Position numbers and translations under genes: made by a program
In this document: one piece after another, positions 45,863-56,930 of the stretch
Layout: the number at the start of each line of letters is the position of its first letter
Position numbering within the stretch: the first letter of the stretch is position 1
Notes under the pieces: model-generated
Told to the model about the DNA's origin: nothing
The model's database searches: none
Seen by the model: only the letters and a program-made list of their open reading frames with translations
Assembly (NCBI RefSeq): GCF_000204055.1
Contig: NW_006768816.1
Location: 385,991-449,990 of the forward strand
Length of the DNA: 64,000 bases
From: Melampsora larici-populina 98AG31
Taxonomy: Eukaryota > Basidiomycota > Pucciniomycetes > Pucciniales > Melampsoraceae
Direction of reading: 5' to 3'

Positions 45863-48159
45863 TTAGCAGGGGATAATTTGATATACTAAAGTCAATTTGG
45901 TGTTTGATGGATTATCTAGATCCTGAGATAGAAAAGACCCCAAAAACAAATAAGTCAGTACCCAGCTTCGTTTGTGGAAAAAATAATAATACAACTTACA
46001 TTTCAAGAAACGAGCTTGAGCTTCGGTCAACAGGCGGTTGGCTACTTGACGGTCAATACCTTGGGAGGTTAGACTGTCTTCAGTGAACTGAATGCTTGGG
46101 ATTAAGTCGGTCCACGAGAGGATACCAGCTTCTCAAAGAAGGGTTTGAGTCTTTTCATCATCATCTTCAATTCCACAATCAGTCAGGAACAGTTCTAATT
46201 CCACCAAGTGAGAGGTGGAAGGCCTTGGGAGCTCAAACTCAATGCTGCTACTAATACTATTGCTTTCCCAGTCACTCTCGAAATCACTGGAAATATAGAT
46301 TGGTTCATTGGCGGGAAACTTGGACTCTGGAGCTGGACCGAAAAGAACCCAGTGTCAGTAAGTGCCAATTTGGTCTTGATTGGATATCCCCTGACAATTA
46401 GCTCACCATGTTCTACCTTTATTTTCTTCAAGTCGGCCTTGATGTCAATCATGTCACCAGATCCGGAGGCGACACGTTTTTCACCTACCTTCACCAACCC
46501 GGAATTCATATTGGGCATTGAGGTCGAATGGGAAAGGGATTGCTTTTTGTAGATCCCTTCGTCGGTGGATACAACTCCACCAGGTGGAGTTTGTTGAACT
46601 GATGATGAAGCCGGATTGATAGGAAGTGATCGTCAAGGCTTTCCTTGTAAACGCAGATCCACCCAATGATCCAAACCCATGTCAGGGTGGATCCAGCGGT
46701 TCTTCTGGATCTCATACCGGAACTCTGCAGTATTGGGCGGTATTTTGCTGGTGGCGATGTTGGCCATCCAACAGAATCGAAAGCAGTCAGTCATATACAA
46801 AAACAGAATGAAGATGCATCATTCAATACCTACAGCACCATTTGCCCAAACCCAGGCGGCGTGGTAAGTCAATTTGTATTGGAAGGTTGGATCCCAAGGC
46901 AAAGTCGAAATCTTTCCTGGGCCTCCGGGCTTACCAGATCCTCCGGAGGACCTTTCAATCGCAAACTTGCTAAAAATCTTGTTAGCAAAAGTAGCCAACT
47001 CTTGCTCTTTGATCGATTCCTGTTAAGGTAATAGAAAGCAGAAACCTCAATAAAAACTTGATGGTTGTAGGTCGTGTACTCACCTCAGATTCTTGATCTT
47101 GAGTCCCGCCTCTGCTAGTCGAAGCAATGAGCTTCTTAGTCGCGGATTCCTGTCAATGCCAACAAACATGAATCAATCGGTGAAAGGAAGAAATATAAGC
47201 TGGTTAGAGAAAAGACCAAACTCGCCTTAACTCCCTCTTTCGCTTTAACTTGAACGTTCTCATTTTCAATCGAAACAAGACACTTCTTTTTGACGGATTT
47301 CTCAAGAGTGTAGACCAATTCTTGCCATACATCAAAATCAGTGAGAACCCACTTGGCCCGGCGAATGCTGGCTTTCCACTTGAGTTCTGGCGAGAATGGA
47401 CTGTTCAGGATGATATGTTTCATCCCAGCCTCGTACTTCTCACACGCATCAGCCACTAGCACTGCACAGATGTAGTATTTTTCGGCTATGCAAAATGATT
47501 AGAATTAATGTCAAAAATAATTAAAAATGCTATGTTAATGCATAAAAATGCACCATTAATGCACCATTAATGAAAAAAAATGCAGCATCAATGCAGAAAA
47601 ATGCAGTGTTAATGCACATGCAGAATGAATGCAGAATTCCACCTTTTTCAATTTTTTTTGTCCTTCAGGTCAATCATTTTTCACTTGGGAAAAATACTAC
47701 ATTTTCCCAGTGTAGGTCCTTGAATTCAATCACACTCTTTCCAAAAGGGCAAATTTTCGTTTCGAGGTTACCGCTGTTGATCGCTTTAGAATCGATTAAA
47801 TTGAGTTTGGAAACCTTTGCTGCCTTCTTACCAGCCCCAACTTTGGGAGTGCTTGGATTTGGAGCATTGATATCGACCTCCTGGTCGGTATAAATCTTGA
47901 ATTTAATTTTGAATCTCATTTGATTCTTGTTATCGAAAATTTCACGACCGCGAGTCCCAACACGCAACAAGGGGTCTTGTCTGTTGCAGGTTGCACGTCA
48001 ATCGTTACCTACCCGATCATCCGCCTCTTCGAACACTGAAAGTGAGGAACAATCAGATGAAGAAGCCAACCGAAAAAGACGAGTGAAAAGCAACTCACAA
48101 GGGTTCATGTAGGCACTTGAGGGGGTCTCGGCCGGAGCAATTGAACTGTTCTTAGACAT
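45863..48159 (-). pseudogene. Multi-exon gene of unknown family with two in-frame TGA codons
   Basis: From ATG at 48159 (SKNSSIAPAETPSSAYMN) a chain of exons can be read: about 48159-48101, 48042-48020, 47975-47689, 47486-47231, 47149-47085, 47022-46862, 46752-46408 and 46331-45997, with a final short exon to 45863. One intron appears to be GC-AG (donor at 47230). Joined text includes MRFKIKFKIYTDQEVD, VIEFKDLHWENVVFF, EKYYICAVLVADACEKYE, KWVLTDFDVWQELVYTLEK, FRYEIQKNRWIHPDMG and an acidic Ser-rich tail. The exon 46752-46408 has TGA at 46633-46635 and the next has TGA at 46133-46135; the frame stays coding-like after each. I do not recognise the family. It is either a young pseudogene or a gene whose splicing avoids these codons. 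Confidence 0.45.
47515..47640. repeat. Intronic AAAATGCA/TTAATGCA minisatellite
   Basis: About six copies of a ~20 bp unit combining AAAAATGCA and TTAATGCA fill most of the ~200 nt intron 47487-47688 of the minus-strand gene. The other introns of this gene are 60-110 nt, so repeat growth accounts for the extra length. Confidence 0.8.
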
Positions 48160-48644
48160 TCTGGTAACTATCAAGAGCCAAAAAAAGAATACATCAACGC
48201 AGAGTTAAAAAAAATCATTAACATGAAATAAATGACGTACAAATACGATGTTGTATTTGGGAAAACGATGGAAAAAAGAAGAATGATGATAAGGTGGATG
48301 ATATATGAAATATGAAGATAGTTCTGGTCAATAATAGGTGAATTGTGAGGATAGATTTCAGTGTGAACGGTGGTGGGTTTATAAAGTAGTGAGGTGAACG
48401 ACCTAAAGCTTGAAATGGACAGAAAGACATCATGTGAGATGATGTCATGGCGATAAGAGACTTGTTTTCCGGTTATTGATTTGATTTGAGGAAAGGATAG
48501 CCGGAAGGAGAGAGATTGAAAGCGTTCGTGACTGTTCGTGACTGATCGTGATGAGGAAATGCGGAACTATCTGTCCAATCCTCAAGAAGGACACTACACT
48601 TCGATCTGAAAGTCAAAAAAATTCGAGTTTTTGACTTTCAGAAT

Positions 48645-48712
48645 AAAATCCTGTGGTTACACATCTTCTCAAAAGTCTGCCGATAGTTATTACAACGGCT
48701 GTACTTATACAA
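48645..48712 (-). repeat. Inverted terminal-like repeat, right copy
   Basis: Reverse complement of the 43349-43412 repeat: TACAGCCGTTGTAATAAC, TATCGGCA, TTGAGAAGATGTGTAACC, CAGGATTT. The pair encloses about 5.3 kb holding the mariner relic and the 45863-48159 gene. Confidence 0.65.
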
Positions 48713-48889
48713 CATCTTCTTGATCTTGGAGCTCCAAGTTGACCAATAGTGATGATGATCCAAGATCTAATCCTCAAACATCGCACGAGCTTTCTATGAG
48801 TCATATATGCGTCAAGTTGATCAACCGGCTCGACTTTTGAAGTCGCGTTACAAATACGTGACGATTTAGTATAATCATCAATCGAAAGA

Positions 48890-49060
48890 TCAAATCATGA
48901 AGTGTTTGAAAAAAAATTACCCACTGAACTTGATTTGATTTGGAGTAATAGATTGAATACTAGTGCAGGTAAAGCTAAATGGAGTGTGTTTAGACATTAT
49001 GTCAAGGTCAAGTTATCTCACCATTATCTCCCTGATAAAGTGAAAGTACTTTGGAAATTG
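48890..49060 (+). pseudogene. Fragment resembling the start of a SprT-like protease domain
   Basis: The sequence LDLIWSNRLNTSAGKAKWSV followed by VKLSHHYLPDKVKV matches the pattern that opens SprT-like (Spartan/ACRC-type) domains: W(S/N)xxLxTTAGxAxW, a beta strand of basic/hydrophobic residues, then an LSxxxL helix. The zinc-binding HExxH that should come next is absent; the frame runs into unrelated sequence and stops at 49204, 260 bp before the next gene. A possible donor GTGAAA occurs at about 49039, but no downstream exon is available. Read as a gene fragment. Confidence 0.45.
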
Positions 49061-49239
49061 TCGAAAAAAAGTTTACAAATACCCTCATACTACGTTGGAT
49101 CTTTCCTACCAAGAACAAATTGTAAAACCAATCCTTCGTCAGTTTTGAAATCATTGCAAAAGAGTATTGTCAGCAGGACTGTTGTTTGCCTGTTGACCGG
49201 ATGACCACAGTCGAGACAGAGGATGCAACAGGTAGCAAC

Positions 49240-49370
49240 CGACCTTTCAGCAGTGGGTTATGACCCATGATTACATGGTTTGTGAGGGGCCTGACAGTCA
49301 GGTGTCAGTGTCAGGGCCGGACAGTCACGGCTCTCCCGGTGGCTGCGACCTCTGAGGGACTTAGTTAAGT
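49240..49370. repeat. GC-rich CAGTCAGG repeats
   Basis: A short GC-rich patch with CCTGACAGTCAGGTGTCAGT and GGGCCGGACAGTCACGG units. The left end of the hAT element (39236-39268) has a related TGACAGTACTGTCAGGC and TGACAGTCAGGCC. Possibly a remnant of a hAT terminus. Confidence 0.4.
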
Positions 49371-49467
49371 TTGAAAAGAGGCTGGAAATTTTCCTTCACC
49401 AGTATCACTGGAGCCATTTTAACTCTGATTTTTCACCTTTCAGTCTTCATTTAGTTATCCTAGGAAA

Positions 49468-52174
49468 ATGGCAGAATTAACTCACCCTTCTGTCCAAGGT
49501 TGGTGTTCATATCAGATCCTCGGAAGACACCTCAAAAGATGAAGCGCGATGCTGATGTTATCCTCGTTGCTCGCTTACAGACGGCTGGTTCAAGGAAGAA
49601 AGTCCGCTATGGCCTGGACAAGCTATGTCTTTACAAGTACGCCCGATTTCTTACTTATTCGATCCGGATCCTGAAAGCTAATCATTTTTATTGTCGATCA
49701 GGTGAAGAAAATTCTTCATGTGGAGAAGAGTAAGTTCCAAGACGTCCTTGTTTTCGAGTCGGTGGCCCATGGAAACGTTCTAGTGCTTGATGGCGCAATC
49801 CAATGCGTGGAGAACGATGAGTTTAGGTTAGCATCCATTTCTGACTGAGCTGCCAGGAGCGATTTCGCGATCACTGAATCAACCATCTTGGCGTGCAACA
49901 CTTGATAGTTATCAGGAAATGATTGCGCATATACCCCTCAACTCTCATCCGAACCCGGAGCATGTCTTAGTAATTGGTGGTGGAGACGGTGGTGTATTAC
50001 GAGAAGTTTTGAAGCATCCTTCTGTCAAAACCGCTGTGCTGTGTGATATCGATGAAGCAGTTCCCCGAGTTTCGAAAGATTACCTTCCACACATGGCTGC
50101 CGGCTTTAACGATCCTCGGGTGACCCTCTTCATCGGAGATGGCTTCCAGTTCTTGAGAGATCAAGTCGGAAAATTTGATGTCATCATCACCGATAGGTAT
50201 TCTCCCATTTCTTCAAATCAATCATACACTCTTGGCTTACGCGACTTTGTCCACTCATAGTTCTGATCCAAACGAAGGTCCAGCGCAAACATTGTTTGGA
50301 ATGCCATATTTCCAACTTTTGAAAAATGCCTTGAGACCAAATGGTTCGATTTCAACCCAGGGAGAGTGCATCTGGTTGCACTTACCACTCATCCACTCGT
50401 TGATCAAAGGATCAAAGGACCTTTTCCCACAAGTCGAATACGCTTACACTTCGATTCCGACTTACCCCAGTGGAACCATCGGCTTCGTCGTGTGCTCTCT
50501 GGATAAAGACCGAAACCTAAAAAAGCCACTCCGACAGGTCCGCAACACTCGATACTACAACAAGCGCGTACATGAGGCTGCATTTGTTTTACCCGAGTTC
50601 GCTCGTGCTACCATCGCTGCTGCTAAAGTTGGGGAAGCTCCTCCTGCTCATCAGAGCACGGTTCCTGCCGTCATCACACCCGCGAAAAAGAAAATCCTCC
50701 TCCTTGGGTCTGGTTTTGTTGCTCAACCCGCTGCCGATTACATCCTTCGCCGATCTGACAACGAATTGACGATTGCCTGTCGTACATTGGCAACTGCCAA
50801 GTCTCTTGCGGAAGAATTAGTCAGAGACGCCAATTACATCTCGCTTGACATCACGGATACTGCTGCGTTGGACCGAGCGGTGTCGGAGCACGACTTGATC
50901 ATCTCTTTGATTCCATATATACATCATGCAAGCGTCATCAAGAGCGCAATCAAATACAAGAAGAATGTTGTCACCACAAGCTACGTCAGCCCGGCGATGA
51001 GAGCCTTAGATCAGGAGGCTCAGCAAGCTGGCATCACAGTACTCAACGAGATTGGACTTGACCCCGGAATCGATCACTTGTACGCTGTCAAGACGATTGA
51101 TGAAGTTCATCAAAAGGGTGGCAAAGTCACAGGCTTCATCTCCTACTGTGGTGGTCTACCTGCTCCTGAGAGCTCGAACAACCCATTAGGATACAAGTTC
51201 TCCTGGTCATCAAGAGGAGTCCTCTTAGCTCTCTTGAATTCTGCTAAGCTTTATTCCAAGGGCAAACTCATCGAGGTTGCAGGTCAAGATTTGATGAACC
51301 ACGCAAACCCTTACTTTATTTCACCGGCGTTTGCTTTTGTGGCTTATCCCAATCGAGATTCGACACCATTCAGAGAATTCTACGCTATTCCTGAAGCCGA
51401 GACTGTTGTTCGTGGAACGATGAGATATCAAGGATTCCCAGCTTTCATTAAGACTTTGGTTGATATTGGGTTCCTCAATGAAGCTGACCAAGCTTACTTG
51501 AAGCCTGATGCCCAAATCACTTGGAATGAGGTCACCGCTCGAGTTCTCGGAGCTTCTGATTCAAATGAGAACACATTGATCGAGGCCATCAAAGCTAAAA
51601 CCACCTTCCCCACCGAAAGTGAGGCAGAGCGAATTTTATCCGGTTTACGATGGATCGGAGTCTTTGGTCAAGAAAAGGTCATTGCACGTCGAAGTATCTT
51701 AGACACTCTCTGTGCTACATTAGAGCAAAAGATGGCTTATGGAAAAGGAGAGCGTGATATGGTAATGCTTCAACACAAATTTGAAATCCAACTCAAGGAT
51801 GGATCTAAGGTCAGTTCAATGGATAGCTATCTGAAATTTAGAGATGTTGATTTTTGATGTTATCGGTTTTTCACAATAGCAAACTCGAACCTCGACCCTT
51901 CTTGAATATGGTGCACCATTCCACACCGGGGAGGGACCTTCAGCAATGGTGAGTGACTATCAAACATCTTCTTTCAATGAACCGTATTGACCAGGCACGT
52001 TTTGGAATCTAGGCCAAATTGGTCGGTGTGCCTTGTGGAATTGCCGTCCAATTAATCTTGGATGGCGTTATCAACAAGCGCGGAATTTTGGCACCATATA
52101 CCCGTGATATCGTAGACCCACTCCTAGCAGAGGTTGAAAAGGAAGGTATCACTATGATTGAAGCCATCCTATAA
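49468..52174 (+). CDS. SPE3-LYS9: Spermidine synthase - saccharopine dehydrogenase fusion
   Basis: Seven exons (49468-49498, 49581-49636, 49702-49826, 49909-50196, 50261-51809, 51880-51948, 52013-52174) with phase-consistent GT-AG introns give 759 residues. The N-terminal 300 are spermidine synthase: [20 protein letters not shown], then [12 protein letters not shown] (about 92-103), the decarboxylated-SAM site ITDSSDPN (about 164-171) and [16 protein letters not shown] short Ala/Pro linker leads to saccharopine dehydrogenase (NADP+, L-glutamate-forming): Rossmann [13 protein letters not shown] (about 320), [35 protein letters not shown] and the C-terminus KLVGVPCG. The first half makes spermidine from putrescine; the second does the penultimate step of the alpha-aminoadipate lysine pathway. 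This fusion is known from other basidiomycetes. Nothing is missing; this is the best-supported gene here. Confidence 0.95.
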
Positions 52175-54162
52175 GACCAAACTGGTCAATCAATTGCCAT
52201 ATATATCTCATCGATTGTGAATAAGGGTTTTTTCCATATATATCTTCATCTCTTGCAAGATACCTTGTTGACTAGATTGTGTTAGTGAAACGCGTACTTT
52301 GTAGCTCACTCACTTACCAATTCCAACAAATATATGTGAGCTTCACATGTGTCAAAGATGATGCATTGTACTTGCTCCTTTTTTTCTTGTTTACGAATAT
52401 TTGAAAGCTTTTTTGACGAATCAGACATGATTGACAAGGTAGAAGGCTGATACCTAAGGCTAAGTTGAATCATCAATATAGGCTTGTATAGCTTTGAACT
52501 CAGATCCTTTGCATTTCTAAAGAGTTGAAATATGAACATATCAGTTTGATATAGGTATGCACTTCTGATGAGTTTGTTCGAACCCAAGAAGATGTATTTC
52601 TAAGATTATCTAAAACATCGTGTTTCTGTCCACCATCTTTACAAAATAAAACCCTTGGTAATTTTGTTTACTTTACAGGGTTTCCTTGAAGCTTTTCTGC
52701 GTAGCTAAAATCGAATTCTATACTTTGAATCAAGCTCAAGTATTTGACAACTTGTAATACTTGAGCTGTACATCTGATAGCTAGATTGCAAGCCCGGACG
52801 TCATCATCTTCTCTACTTCTCTCTCAAGAATCAATTAGTTTATATTTCGACTGTTTTGAGGAACGCGCCCTATCTGTCTACGGTTACATCATACCCCAGC
52901 TTTAAAATCTTTTTGGGGGTGGTGAAGGGTCATAATCAGAGCCGACAATATATATCTACAAACCAATGCGAGATCAAACTAAGTAAACTACAAATTTGAT
53001 CGTCGCGAAGAAGGGACCTTCAAAAAGTTTTGAAAGACTAAAATCCTAAAATGTACTAGTTATGACGAAAGAAATTACAAATGAGGAGATCATTCCCCTA
53101 CTTTCTCAAAGAAAGACTTTCAAGAGACCCACCAAAAACATAAGGCAAGTTACAAATTAAATCAAGATCTTGAAACACAACTTCAGATCTTTGGAAGATG
53201 AAATGAAATCAGTAAAGGGAACGGGATTTCAAAGTAAGTCTTCTTACGAAGGATTGAAGTCTAAATTATTTGGATTGAGATGAGTACATAGTGTATTGTA
53301 TATGATACATATTTATCCATCATGAGAGACTATGAAATTCTATTTGGTGTTCGATATCCTGTCTTACATTGGTCAATCCACCAGCGAGCGGATCAAGAGT
53401 GGCCGTACGTTTACACAAATGAATCAGATCTTATTCATATCAATCTGGAAAAGTCAGGGATTTGTTTTGCTATAGAGGAATGAGAGATGTTTCATAATGA
53501 AATTGTTCGAAGTCTATCTTCAATCTGACTCTGAGCCAATACTTGTTAAACTGGAATTCAAGTAGGGCATTTTGAACGTCCAAACATATTTGATTCGTGA
53601 ATCAGATGATGGAAAAATGTTTGACAATAAGAGATCTACAGTTTTCTTTTCTTCTTTTACTTCTCCAGAAAAATAATCAAATACGTAGAAAGTTTAAACA
53701 AGCCAAATACGAATTACCTGACATCATACATCCTAGCACTTGATCTTTTGGATTTGTTTTTCTTGCTAAATGAGAGAATGTTAATCCAACTTAAGTAAAT
53801 AATCTAACATAACGATTCTGGCTCATGATGGACAGAAGGGTAAGGATTCAAGACACGAAATGATAAAGAGTCTTAGACATGAATACACGCTTGAGATGAA
53901 ATAAATCGGATCTCTATCACCCGAATTTAGATTCTTAAACTCATATACCAGATTCATGTAGACTAGTTGTACCGTTATCTGCAAGGATAGATAAATGTAA
54001 GTATGCTGTACTTACATAAACAGTTCAAGAATCAGTTGGAGCGCTTGGATCGACATTCGATTCGATATGAAAATGAATTCCTTTTCAGTACACATGCTTG
54101 GTGAGATGGTTTGTGTGTGTACAAATACTTCAGGTATATGATATGATATCATTCGAGTGATA
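52175..54162. other. Intergenic, no gene seen
   Basis: AT-rich 2 kb spacer downstream of the fusion gene. The longest ORF (93 codons, minus, 52587-52306) shows no domain or splice context. No repeat structure was noticed. Confidence 0.5.
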
Positions 54163-54164
54163 TA

Positions 54165-54253
54165 CAGTCGTTTGCAAAAAGCTTGCCACAATTTCACCGC
54201 CAAATAGCTCGAGTTTTGCGGGCAGATTTTGGCAAGCTTTTTGAAAACGACTG
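54165..54253. mobile_element. 89 bp mariner-type MITE with TA duplication
   Basis: CAGTCGTTTGCAAAAAGCTT and GCCA at the left are mirrored by TGGCAAGCTTTTTGAAAACG and ACTG at the right, about 25 bp arms with one mismatch. Both flanks are TA (54163-54164 and 54254-54255), the target duplication of Tc1/mariner elements. About 40 bp separate the arms; no coding capacity. Confidence 0.85.
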
Positions 54254-54255
54254 TA

Positions 54256-56930
54256 CCTTTGCAATCTCAGTCGTTCAGGGTGAGATTATTCAAGGTTTAT
54301 ATGTCGTCATGAAATAGCTGGTACCTCTAACATCTCTTTTTCCGGCGCAGAAAAGCTTCATGAGCTTGGGTATTACATATTTGAGAACTGGTTTTAATGG
54401 TATCCTGTCTAGATGGTTGGAATTGAGATTGAGGATTGTGATATATGTTGAATGATGAGGATGAAGAAGATATGATATCTCTAGGACTACAAAAATCAAA
54501 TCATCACATTGACTTGATTTGACTTGCTTCCTCTTGATGATAGTACACCATTTGTATCACTTTGTTCAGATCGTTAATTAGGAAATGGGAATCAGAGTAC
54601 ATATGTTGACGGCTGACTTGTTGTGATCCATCCATCCTTGACGGTTTCATTTATTGTTATTCGAGCCTTTCTTCTTACTAGACTGTTGTTAACCTACCAC
54701 ATATCCATCACGCTTCTTTCCTTCAAATTAAATATGTGAGTTTGAGGTAGTTGAGGTTGAGGTTATTGATGACGGTGTAGCTAGCTGACTTTTCAATCAT
54801 CTCAACCAATTCCCAATACAAATATTGTTTTTTTTCTCCAGACTGTTAACCTGATCTGAGCTGGGATCCTCACTCAAGTCCGTCGTCAATCTTATCACGC
54901 ACTGGAAGGTACTTACCCGGCTGACTGACTATCATCCTCCTCCTAATGGTCTCCTACCGCCCATGAATTTAGCCACCCCGGATCAGTTGGCTACCTCTAT
55001 CAGATTGATGACCTGTTACCCCGTCATTGTCATCCGCTAGTATCATTGAATTCTTACTATCGCCCAGTGATTTGGTATAAATTCTAGTCAATCGGCTTAT
55101 CCTCTGCCTCCCACTCTTCTTAATCATCTTCAACTACCATACACCTTACAATATTGTTCCCACTCCATTATCAGTCTTCAGCCTACTCCTGCTTGAGCTA
55201 TTTTGTACATTCTAGTGATCTGATTTGATTCTTAGGATACAAGCAAAATACAATTATATACTTCCTCCTTTCGAGCGTATCTCTCACGCTTCCATACCAG
55301 ATCTCATAACCTTCTACAATATCTTCATTCTCGATATCATCATTGATTCGAGTATTTCTCTTTGCCACTCCCTCAACTAAAACAACGAAGCTTTCGCTTG
55401 CCATCCAGGTCTCTTCGTCAAACCCACGCTCTAGGCCCCTTTGGCCCACTGATTTACGCTTCCTCTCTCTCACTCGGGGCTAATCAATCTTTCTCCGCTT
55501 CGAAGCTTTCGAGAGGTAAAGGTCTGTATCACATTTGTTCTATATCATCACAGCCATTCCAAAAAACCTTTAGATCAGATAAAGTTCCTTCATCGCGGTG
55601 GTGGACTATTGACGCGATGTATATGTTCTTATTTCGCCTTCGGATGTTTTTCTTGTTTGTTTATATCCAGGATTACTTTGTTCTCCTCCAATCTGTTTGC
55701 TTTCCCCTCGCGGTCTTGCCTTTTATCCCAGCAAATTCTTCTACATCATCATCTCAACTATCAAGAAGAATCGCTTTCAATATCAATAAGAACAATCGCT
55801 GTTCTATAGCCCTCTTTCATCATCCTTTGTGATACTGAGCTTCAATTCTTCAAGGAAGAAAGCAACCACCCGTCGATCAAACAAAGCAAGTTCGTTGAGT
55901 GGTAAAACGCGGCACCCCACACACTTATACACCCACACACAGCGACTTACATCAGTTTAGCTCAAGTTGTCCACCGTACTTTTTTTCGATTACTCTCAAC
56001 TTATTCGTAAAGCTTTGTACTTCACCTCGATTGGATTCTTTTACCATCTCAAGAAAAGCTGTTTGTACGTGATAGTGGATAGAGTTCCCCAGGTCAGTGC
56101 GCTCCTCTGTTTGGGTCTTTTGCGATATCATCCCGGTTCGCTTCCCATAAAATCGCTCAGGTGTGATACCCATAGAGGGCTGTTATTAAACATCACCCTT
56201 CTGCATCCTTCTCTCTCCCATTTACCTCCCTTCACATCTCACTCTGAAGTCTTTGTGGATAACATTCGCGTTCAACCATCTTGCCCTTCTCTCATCTCAA
56301 AAAACGGCTTCACCGGATAGCCTCTTACTACCCTTTTTTTAGATCATCGCCGTTGCCGATCTTCAACGGGCCTCTGTTCTCTCTCTTTCTCTGTCTATCT
56401 GTCTATCTCTCCATCTCTCTGTTATCATATTCTTTTCTCAGCAAGTTCAAAAAAGACTCTCTTTCTCTGATTCTTATTTCCTTTCGTCATTTTCTCAGTG
56501 CTTTGCATATTGCATTTTTCCTCTTTCTTTGGGATTTTATTTTTTATTGTCTTTCGGAGCGGTCATATAGCCCAAAGCTGCTTCTTTGTTATAAAGAAAC
56601 CCATCCCAAAAACTCCCTCTCTTTGATCATATCCCCGACTAGACTTATACCCGCACGAATCATTTACTTCTTTCTTGTTTACGGTTAAATCTGCTTTCAT
56701 TGTCTTGCCTCACGCTTGAGAACAATCAACCGCGTCTTAGTCTTGGTCTTCCTTCTCAGTTCTTGTTTTTCTTTGTCCTTGTTTTGTTGTTTTCTTAGCT
56801 GTGTATTGACTTTTTATTCGCGCTCTCTTTCACTTTATCAAAAAAAATCGTCACGTCAAACGCTGAAACGCTTAAACGCCCTTTTTATACTTTTGATTAT
56901 CACATCACATCTCATCGGGATTTATTCATC
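54256..56930 (+). promoter_or_regulatory. Promoter and very long pyrimidine-rich leader of the HMG gene
   Basis: From about 54950 the plus strand becomes strongly C/T-rich, with long runs such as CTCTCTCTTTCTCTGTCTAT at 56380. This continues to the ATG at 56931. No protein-like ORF is present; several ATGs open short ORFs (for example 55362, 56281, 56716), so if transcribed the leader would hold upstream ORFs. CT-rich tracts mark fungal core promoters and leaders. Introns in the leader are possible but not defined. Confidence 0.45.

Noticed and set aside
45863..48159. TGA recoding (for example selenocysteine) at the two in-frame TGA codons
   Set aside because: No recognisable insertion element or Cys-type motif surrounds them; pseudogenisation is simpler, and Sec is not expected in these fungi.
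55362..55832. 156-codon plus-strand ORF in the HMG leader
   Set aside because: Composition follows the CT-rich leader, and no domain, homologous copy or splice signal supports it.
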